DNA from: CAZART01 sp964487555
GTDB lineage: Bacteria; Bacteroidota; Rhodothermia; Rhodothermales; VXPQ01
Direction of reading: 5' to 3'
DNA length: 11,773 nucleotides
Assembly: GCA_964487555.1 (NCBI GenBank)
Contig: CAZART010000142.1
Coordinates: forward strand, 1 to 11,773
In this document: positions 6,927-11,773 of the stretch, one piece after another
How the letters are laid out: each line of letters opens with the position of its first letter
Numbering within the stretch: position 1 is the stretch's first letter
The notes under the pieces: model-generated
What the model was told of the DNA's origin: nothing
Seen by the model: only the letters and a program-made list of their open reading frames with translations
The model's database searches: none
Made by a program: the position numbers and the translations under genes

Positions 6927-7001
6927 GACGCACGTGCCGCCCACGATCAACGACGCACGTGCCGCTCAATATCAACATAGCACGCGCCGCCCACCAGTGC
7001 A
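6927..7001 (+). repeat. 25-bp tandem repeat, three units
   Basis: Units lie at 6927-6951, 6952-6976 and 6977-7001. Units 1 and 2 match at 22 of 25 positions. Unit 3 keeps the core (GCACGCGCCGCCCAC against GCACGTGCCGCCCAC) but diverges at its ends. Units 1 and 2 each contain the palindrome GCACGTGC (6930-6937, 6955-6962). A degenerate trace of another unit may precede them near 6901. The array lies about 200 bases before the T9SS cargo gene and 145 bases before the lipoprotein gene on the other strand. Confidence 0.75.
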
Positions 7002-7166
7002 TATGTCGAGTTTCGCCGCTCAAGTTGGCGTAGTCGAATCATGCGGGCGTTTGAAAGGTTTCCTGCAGGGCACCTCCGTCTGCGCGGTTTTGTAACACGA
7101 ACGCTCTTCTTCGCGGGTGAAGCGAATTTGCCCTTCCCGCTGCCAAACATGATCCCGCCTGGATCG

Positions 7167-7196
7167 TTGACCGGTATCCATAAACCTATAAGACTG
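7167..7196 (+). promoter_or_regulatory. Weak promoter-like pair before the T9SS cargo gene
   Basis: TTGACC (7167-7172) is followed after 14 bases by TATAAG (7187-7192), too close for a normal sigma-70 promoter. Read against the Bacteroidota consensus TTG-N19-TAnnTTTG, TTG at 7167 and TAAGACTG at 7189-7196 have the right spacing with two mismatches. Transcription would then begin only a few bases before the ATG at 7202. Confidence 0.22.
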
Positions 7197-7201
7197 AATT
7201 T

Positions 7202-8779
7202 ATGCGTATCCGTGTATTCGTTCTGCTGCTCGCGGCATTCGGGCTATCGGAGGACTTGCGAGCTCAGAACAGCCAGGCGTCGGCGCATGAATGGGCCAAA
7301 GGGGCAGTGGCTCCGGTGTCGGTGGCAAACAAAATGACAGGATCTCGAACGTTTTGCAGCGAAGGTAGAGCCGGCAGCTTCCCCTGCAAGAATGTTGACT
7401 TGCTGTCTTTCCTGCCCATCGTCGACCTCGGGGGAAGTGAGTTCACGAGACTCAATGACATCTGGGGGTGGACCGATCCGCAAACGGGCCGCGAGTATGC
7501 TCTCGTCGGGCGAACCGACGGTACGGCGTTCGTGGACGTGACCGATCCGGAGAATCCGATCCTCGCGGGCAGCCTACCCTCCGTCGGCGGCGCAGAATCG
7601 GGTTGGAGAGACGTAAAGACCATGGGCGACTATGCCCTGGTCGTCATGGATTTCCCTTCCGAAGGCATTCGACACGGCCTTCAGGTCTTCGACCTGACCC
7701 GGCTTCGCGGCGTCACCAATCCTCCCCAGACGTTTCAGGAAGATGCTCTGTATACGGAATTCGCGCGGGCGCACAACATCGTCGCTAATGAAGAATCCGG
7801 GTTCGCCTACGCTGTCGGCACGGAAACATGTGGGGGCGGACTGCACATGATCAACGTTCAAGATCCGTTGAATCCCGAGTTTGCCGGGTGTTTTGGCGAG
7901 AGCGGTTACACGCACGATGCCCAGTGCGTCATGTACCAAGGTCCGGATCTTGAATATCAAGGCCGGGAAATCTGCATCGGCTCCAATGCGTCGCACATTG
8001 GGATTACAGACGTATCGGACAAAACGAACGTGGTGCTGATCTCCGCAACGAGCTATCCCAGCGTTCAGTATACGCATCAAGCCTGGCTCACTCCGGACCA
8101 GCGGTATTTGCTGGTCGATGACGAGCTGGACGAGCTCCGGGATGTGGACGTATTGACAACGCGAACGTTGATCTTCGATGTCATGGAATTGGATGATCCT
8201 CAGATTATCACCGAATATTTCGCCACCGTACCCTCAACGGATCATAATCAATACGTGCGCGACGATCGCGCTTTCCAGGCGAACTATACGAGCGGTCTCC
8301 GTGTGCTCGACATTTCCGACATCGCCACGCCCACAGAAGTCGGCTTCTTCGATACCTATCCTGCCGATAATGAGCCCGGCTTTCGCGGGGCGTGGTCGAA
8401 CTATCCGTTCTTTGAGAGCGGGATCGTCGTTGTGAGCACTATTGCTGAGGGTTTTTTCGTGCTTGAACCCACGGGCCCAGCGCAGATCTCAGCAGCGACC
8501 CCTCAAGTCCCCGACTCTTTTGAATTGCTCGCCGCTTATCCAAATCCCTTTAACACAGTCACGACCATCCAGTTGGCGGTCGATCAGCCACAGAACGTCC
8601 GGGTGGCGGTCTTCGACATACGGGGTCGTGAAGTCGCCGTGCTGCACGACGGATTCGTCGAAGCGGGCGGACTCCGAGCAATGGCATTCGATGCCAGTGG
8701 CATCGCAAGCGGTGTCTACGTGGTCCGTGCAAACGGAGATACTTCGGTGGGATCCTTGACGGTCACGCTTCAGAAGTAG
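7202..8779 (+). CDS. Choice-of-anchor B / LVIVD-repeat protein with T9SS sorting domain
   Basis: This 525-residue exported protein has a signal peptide (residues 1-21, ending DLRAQ). A repeat region follows that should fold as a beta-propeller. Recurring LVIVD-like units are FVDVTDPENPILAG (110-123), MINVQDPLNPEFAG (216-229), ITDVSDKTNVVLIS (268-281) and VLDISDIATPTEVGFF (368-383). ARAHNIV (189-194) and YTHDAQCV (236-243) resemble conserved His-containing motifs of the choice-of-anchor B family. Cysteines at 52, 62, 210, 230, 241 and 258 could form disulfides outside the cell. The last 85-90 residues (YPNPFNTVTTIQL, then VFDIRGREVAVL, then SGVYVVRA) are a type A T9SS C-terminal sorting domain, which sends proteins through the outer membrane to the surface. 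Ligand or enzymatic activity is unknown. The start is set by the signal peptide; there is no ribosome site. Confidence 0.9.
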   Translation: MRIRVFVLLLAAFGLSEDLRAQNSQASAHEWAKGAVAPVSVANKMTGSRTFCSEGRAGSFPCKNVDLLSFLPIVDLGGSEFTRLNDIWGWTDPQTGREYALVGRTDGTAFVDVTDPENPILAGSLPSVGGAESGWRDVKTMGDYALVVMDFPSEGIRHGLQVFDLTRLRGVTNPPQTFQEDALYTEFARAHNIVANEESGFAYAVGTETCGGGLHMINVQDPLNPEFAGCFGESGYTHDAQCVMYQGPDLEYQGREICIGSNASHIGITDVSDKTNVVLISATSYPSVQYTHQAWLTPDQRYLLVDDELDELRDVDVLTTRTLIFDVMELDDPQIITEYFATVPSTDHNQYVRDDRAFQANYTSGLRVLDISDIATPTEVGFFDTYPADNEPGFRGAWSNYPFFESGIVVVSTIAEGFFVLEPTGPAQISAATPQVPDSFELLAAYPNPFNTVTTIQLAVDQPQNVRVAVFDIRGREVAVLHDGFVEAGGLRAMAFDASGIASGVYVVRANGDTSVGSLTVTLQK

Positions 8780-8814
8780 CGTGAACCAGGTTGCCCACTC
8801 GAGCCCGATGGCTC
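8780..8814. terminator. Convergent gap with a small hairpin, weak terminator
   Basis: GAGCC (8801-8805) and GGCTC (8810-8814) form a five-pair stem with a four-base loop, overlapping the popT stop. It stands between two converging genes, where a two-way terminator would be expected. Neither side has a T-run, so support is slight. Confidence 0.2.
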
Positions 8815-9721
8815 AGGGGGTTGAGGTAGTACGTTCCACCTGCCTTTGTACCCGATCGCTCACAAGCGTGAGAAGTAGCACGAAGCCAAACCCGATCGCG
8901 CCGAGCGCAACGACCGACCAGAAGGGATCTCCAACTTCCGGAAGTTGGAGGCTTCGGTCTTCGGCCTGCCACGGCCAGAGGGCGCGCAGAGCGCCGGCCA
9001 TCAGCCCGACGAGAGCCGCCATCGTCACGTCGTAGCGGCTCGACAACAGCCAGTTCAACAGTTTTGAAAAAAACCCGAGGCCGACCGCGGCCCCGAGAGC
9101 AAAGACCATCACGAAGACGGCGTCACGGTTGTTGAGAGCAGCAAGGGTCACTTCATACATGCCCATAGCCTTCAAGAGAAACGCGCCGGATACTCCCGGT
9201 AATATCATCGCGCAAATCGCTACGGCTGCCGACGCGAACACGCGAAGCAGGCTGGGCTCGAAACCTGCCCTCGTGGGAATGCCGGTAAGAAGAAAAGCCG
9301 CAGCGGCCGCGACAGCCGCAACGAGAATGATACGTCCCGTCTTATGATGGATCCGCTGCCACGGGATGATAATGGAGGCCGCCACCAACCCAAAAAATAA
9401 TCCGAGGCTCTCGTGCGGATAGGTCACCATCAGATGGGGTATAAAGCGTGCGCCCAAGAGCAGGGCCGTTAGAATGCCCAGCCCGAGCGGGACGAGGAGC
9501 GACCACTCCACGGACCGCAGGCGTTCCTTTAAAGAAGGGAGATCGAGTTTCAGCAGGGCGACGATGCTGGAAAAGGTCGCGCTTAGCGCGGCAATTAGCC
9601 GACGGTAAATGCCGACGATCAATGCCATCGTGCCCCCACTGACCCCGGGTATGATATCCGCTCCACCCATCAGGAGCCCCTGAGCGTAGTGGACGAATAC
9701 CTTTCGCAGGCTATGTCTCAT
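8813..9721 (-). CDS. popT: DUF368 / PopT-family undecaprenyl-phosphate translocase
   Basis: This polytopic inner-membrane protein of 302 residues has about eight hydrophobic segments. DUF368 proteins (PopT) have been shown in Staphylococcus aureus and Vibrio cholerae to move the lipid carrier undecaprenyl phosphate back across the cytoplasmic membrane for peptidoglycan and glycan synthesis. The family's two internally related signatures are present: GGADIIPGVSGGTMALIVGI (19-38) and AMILPGVSGAFLLKAMGM (171-188), as expected from an inverted-repeat fold. The start at 9721 (MRHSLRKVFVHYAQG) is preferred. A TTG at 9820 would add 33 Arg/Pro-rich residues and falls inside a likely terminator hairpin of the upstream gene. 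A perfect 22-bp palindrome lies in the region coding for the loop LQLPEVG (258-264). It is downstream of the TPR gene on the same strand. Confidence 0.88.
   Translation of the reverse strand: MRHSLRKVFVHYAQGLLMGGADIIPGVSGGTMALIVGIYRRLIAALSATFSSIVALLKLDLPSLKERLRSVEWSLLVPLGLGILTALLLGARFIPHLMVTYPHESLGLFFGLVAASIIIPWQRIHHKTGRIILVAAVAAAAAFLLTGIPTRAGFEPSLLRVFASAAVAICAMILPGVSGAFLLKAMGMYEVTLAALNNRDAVFVMVFALGAAVGLGFFSKLLNWLLSSRYDVTMAALVGLMAGALRALWPWQAEDRSLQLPEVGDPFWSVVALGAIGFGFVLLLTLVSDRVQRQVERTTSTP
8929..8950. repeat. 22-bp perfect palindrome inside popT
   Basis: The 11-base arm CTCCAACTTCC is followed directly by its exact reverse complement, with no spacer. On the minus strand it encodes LQLPEVG in a predicted loop between membrane segments, where the protein can vary freely. 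It could be a protein-binding site, a cruciform or mRNA hairpin, or chance. Confidence 0.8.
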
Positions 9722-9797
9722 GTAAGCGTTGAATGCCGTCGGAGCTCGCCGAACGGGTTCGGGCGTGGTAACGGACGGGGCCGCTCGACGATTCCTG

Positions 9798-9829
9798 AAA
9801 ATGCGAAGGGCAGACCGCAAAGCCTGCCC
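9798..9829 (-). terminator. Likely intrinsic terminator after the TPR gene
   Basis: On the minus strand GGGCAG (9829-9824) pairs with CTGCCC (9813-9808). Two further inner pairs, one of them G-U, give a stem of about eight with a six-base loop. TTCGCATTTT follows at 9807-9798. It begins about 50 bases past the TPR stop and ends about 77 bases before the preferred popT ATG. The T-tract is broken by GC, so termination may be partial. Confidence 0.4.
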
Positions 9830-9879
9830 GGGATTGGAACTAAACGATTCGCTGCCGCCCCGCTGCTGCCTTCCGGCCG

Positions 9880-11307
9880 CTACGCGCGCGAAGACGATTC
9901 GTTGTCGAGGCCCAGCATCCGCCTGATCTGCGTGTCTCGGTAGAGATCCGGATAGGTGTGGCGGAACTCTTCCTTCGTTCTCGGATCCAGACGAAAGGCG
10001 ATTTTTAGCGAGCGAATGCTTTCGTCTGACTTTCCGAGGGCGAAAAGTGCTTTTGCCTGCTGAAAATACGTGCCGGCGTCGGCGTTCAGTTTCAGCGCAC
10101 GTCGATACGATTTCAGCGCCTCCTCCATCTTCCCCGCCTCAAAGAAGGTCTCGGCCAAATCGAGCCACGCATCTCGATTCGAAGGCTCCAGCGAAACGAC
10201 TTTCCGATACGACGCGAGTGCCTCCTCGATCATGCCGGCATTGTACTGACAGTCGGCGCGCGCATACCAGAATTCACTCGTCTCCGGTCGCAATGCGATG
10301 GCCTTCTCGAACAGCGCGAGCGCTTCGTCGTGCTGCTCGAGCGCGTCCAGACAGCATCCGAGTCCGTACCAGGCCTCGGGATAAGAATCGTCCTCGCTCA
10401 GCGCCCGCCGGAAATGGTCGCGAGCTTTCTCGAATTCCTCTAGCTCTTCGTAGGCCAGGGCGAGATTGTAGTACGTTGCCGCATCGCCACCCTCCAGTTC
10501 AATCACACGTAGGTAGCTTTCCACCGCCTCAGCAAGACGCGCTGTGTTGGCGAGCGCGTTTCCTCGATTGTAATAAGCCGAGGCAAAATCGTCCTGAATG
10601 GCAATGGCCATGTCGTAGGAGTCGATAGCCTCATCAAACCTGCTGAGCCGATTCAGAACGATGCCGCGATTGTACCAAGCGTCGTGGGAATAGGGCTCAA
10701 GGTCCAGGTGCTTGTCGTAACACGTGATGCTTGCTTCGTTGTCGTCCATCCGGTCGAAGCAAAACCCCAATTCATACCAGACCTCCGGATGCTCGGAATT
10801 GATTTCCGCACACTGTTGAAAGGCTACCACCGCTTCTTCCAGACGGTCCACGCGTTCGAGCGTTACGCCTCGATTAAAGTACGCTTCATCGTTGAGCGGA
10901 TCGATACGCAGTGCTGAGTCGTAGGCTTCCAAGGCCTCATCGTCACTGCCGAGGCTGTCGAGCGTGATGCCTCGATTGACAAGCGTCTCGGTGTCCGCCG
11001 GATTCAGATTCAGGGCTCGGTCGTATGCTTCCAGGGCGTCCTCGTGACGACCGAGGTTGTTGAGCAGAATGCCGCGGCGCATCCAGGCGTCCGAGGAGAA
11101 TGACATAGCCTCGAGTAGCCGGTCGATTGCGCCTAACGCATCCTCGTATCGTCCCTGCTCAAAGTAAAAGTTGGCGATGTCCTCGAGCGTGTCCGAGTCG
11201 AAATAAGCTGCGTCACCGTTCTGCTCGTAGGCAACGAGCAGTTCGTTCAGGCGTGCTTCGTCGGCTGGATCGTCGAAGTCGTCAAACTCGAAGTCAAACA
11301 TACTCAT
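9880..11307 (-). CDS. Multi-TPR protein (about 12 tetratricopeptide repeats)
   Basis: This 475-residue soluble protein is almost entirely TPRs, 34-residue helix pairs that stack into a protein-binding superhelix. The first 35 residues are very acidic (MSMFDFEFDDFDDPADEARL). From about residue 40 to 446 a 34-residue period runs with few interruptions, visible in recurring W/Y-x-x-R/L-G and A-x-x-x-Y/F-x-x-A-L/I patterns. Examples are AWMRRGILLNNLGRHEDALE, AYFNRGVTLERVDRLEEAV, WYNRGIVLNRLSRFDEAID and AYYNRGNALANTARLAEAV. The C-terminal tail (447-475) is charged. There is no signal peptide, membrane segment or catalytic domain, so it is probably a cytoplasmic scaffold; its partners are unknown. 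The first ATG is used. MSM offers a second start two codons later, and neither has a ribosome site. It is divergent from tmk. Confidence 0.9.
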   Translation of the reverse strand: MSMFDFEFDDFDDPADEARLNELLVAYEQNGDAAYFDSDTLEDIANFYFEQGRYEDALGAIDRLLEAMSFSSDAWMRRGILLNNLGRHEDALEAYDRALNLNPADTETLVNRGITLDSLGSDDEALEAYDSALRIDPLNDEAYFNRGVTLERVDRLEEAVVAFQQCAEINSEHPEVWYELGFCFDRMDDNEASITCYDKHLDLEPYSHDAWYNRGIVLNRLSRFDEAIDSYDMAIAIQDDFASAYYNRGNALANTARLAEAVESYLRVIELEGGDAATYYNLALAYEELEEFEKARDHFRRALSEDDSYPEAWYGLGCCLDALEQHDEALALFEKAIALRPETSEFWYARADCQYNAGMIEEALASYRKVVSLEPSNRDAWLDLAETFFEAGKMEEALKSYRRALKLNADAGTYFQQAKALFALGKSDESIRSLKIAFRLDPRTKEEFRHTYPDLYRDTQIRRMLGLDNESSSRA

Positions 11308-11537
11308 TACGACGACGGATTAACCGGTGCAGATAGGAATCGCGTGTTCGGATGGGACTCGTTAGCGGAGTACACGCAGAATAAAAGCTGCAAGCGCAAA
11401 AAGGTTCGGCGTATAATAGTCGGCTCCTCCGCAATTTGCAAGCAGTTCACTGCCGTGCGCAGCGACCTCGCCAGGTCCAACGACTCCCAGTATTTACTTA
11501 AGTTCAGAGTACAAAAATTGCGCCAGATGCACACCCC
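11308..11537. other. Divergent intergenic region, TPR gene / tmk
   Basis: The 230 bases have no credible gene and are more AT-rich than their surroundings. They include a perfect TATAAT (11412-11417) on the plus strand about 120 bases before tmk. No decent -35 lies upstream of it: CTGCAA at 11388-11393 matches at only three positions. A better promoter candidate runs the other way and is listed separately. Confidence 0.4.
11413..11441 (-). promoter_or_regulatory. Candidate promoter of the TPR gene
   Basis: On the minus strand TTGCAA (11441-11436) is followed after exactly 17 bases by TATTAT (11418-11413). These match the sigma-70 -35 at four of six positions and the -10 at five of six. Transcription would begin near 11406, giving a leader of about 100 bases. 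The -10 overlaps a TATAAT on the other strand, so the site might serve both directions. It has not been weighed against this organism's own promoter consensus. Confidence 0.33.
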
Positions 11538-11773
11538 ATGTTCATAACCTTTGAGGGCATCGACGGAAGCGGCAAAAGCACGCAGGCCCGATTGCTCATC
11601 GAGCGCCTCGAGCGGGAGGGGCGTCAGGTGTATCTCTTTCGCGAACCCGGAGGCACCGAACTCTCCGAGCAAGTTCGCACGATGTTGCTGGATCCCAGCC
11701 TCGACATACGCCCACTGCCAGAGCTATTGCTCTTCTCGGCGGCGCGCGCGCAGCTCGTAGAGAGCGCTATCCG
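11538..11773 (+). CDS. tmk: Thymidylate kinase (dTMP kinase), 5' part
   Basis: The first 78 residues are present; the gene runs off the window edge. Tmk phosphorylates dTMP to dTDP with ATP in the cytoplasm and is essential for DNA synthesis. MFITFEGIDGSGKSTQARLL carries the P-loop G7-IDGSG-K13-S14. FREPGGTELSEQVR (34-47) contains the family REPGGT motif that follows the dTMP-binding strand. LLFSAARAQLV (64-74) corresponds to the helix usually written LLFxAdRaqH, with Ala replacing the usual Asp, a variation that may be lineage-specific. The ATG at 11538 starts two residues before the first beta-strand, as is normal for the family. No ribosome site precedes it. It is divergent from the TPR gene. 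Confidence 0.93.
   Translation, partial: MFITFEGIDGSGKSTQARLLIERLEREGRQVYLFREPGGTELSEQVRTMLLDPSLDIRPLPELLLFSAARAQLVESAI

Larger units (their letters stand above)
6784..7201. other. Divergent intergenic region, OmpA-type lipoprotein / T9SS cargo
   Basis: The 418 bases contain no credible gene; open frames here are short and Arg/Pro-rich. The region should hold promoters for both neighbours. It contains the 16-bp palindrome at 6811-6826, the 25-bp tandem repeats at 6927-7001 and a weak promoter-like pair just before 7202, each listed separately. Confidence 0.5.

Noticed and set aside
6927..7001. CRISPR-like array
   Set aside because: The units abut with no unique spacers, number only three, and no cas gene is present.
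6883..7150. Short frames on both strands across the 25-bp repeats
   Set aside because: They are Arg/Pro-rich translations of GC-rich repeats, with no start signal and no family resemblance.
9722..9820. TTG start for popT adding 33 residues
   Set aside because: The extension is Arg/Pro-rich and not family-like, and the TTG lies inside the terminator hairpin after the TPR gene.

Overview
The window looks like ordinary chromosome from a moderately GC-rich member of the Bacteroidota/Rhodothermota (FCB) branch. Three things point there. One secreted protein ends in a type IX secretion (T9SS) sorting domain. The beta-barrel and OmpA-like lipoprotein genes indicate a Gram-negative envelope. Most start codons lack a Shine-Dalgarno sequence, as is common in that branch. 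A Rhodothermales-like organism is my best guess from the look of the proteins; it is not proven. I see no rRNA, tRNA, CRISPR array, insertion sequence or phage gene.

Layout, left to right. A leftward porin-like outer-membrane protein (76-1341) faces a roughly 390-bp divergent intergenic region. A rightward four-gene cluster follows: aroE (shikimate dehydrogenase), pgeF (peptidoglycan editing factor), a COG3375-type GNAT acyltransferase, and an enolase-superfamily N-succinylamino acid racemase / o-succinylbenzoate synthase (1734-5529). Its gaps of 44, 6 and 47 bases suggest one transcript. Two leftward genes come next: a 71-residue unknown protein (5645-5860) and an OmpA-domain lipoprotein (6130-6783). 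A 418-bp intergenic region then carries a 16-bp palindrome and a three-copy 25-bp tandem repeat. The rightward choice-of-anchor-B / LVIVD-repeat T9SS cargo protein (7202-8779) converges on a leftward pair: a DUF368 (PopT-type) undecaprenyl-phosphate translocase and a protein of about 12 TPRs. The 5' end of tmk (thymidylate kinase) runs off the right edge.

Several genes concern the cell envelope: pgeF guards the first amino acid of the peptidoglycan stem, popT recycles the lipid carrier, and the OmpA-domain lipoprotein probably grips peptidoglycan. The GNAT plus racemase pair resembles the known N-succinyl route that converts D- to L-amino acids, although the racemase homologue could instead serve menaquinone synthesis. 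I found no convincing undescribed multi-gene system. The most unusual non-coding or structural signals are a perfect 22-bp palindrome inside popT, the 25-bp repeats carrying a GCACGTGC core upstream of the T9SS cargo gene, and a 16-bp palindrome upstream of the OmpA-type lipoprotein gene.
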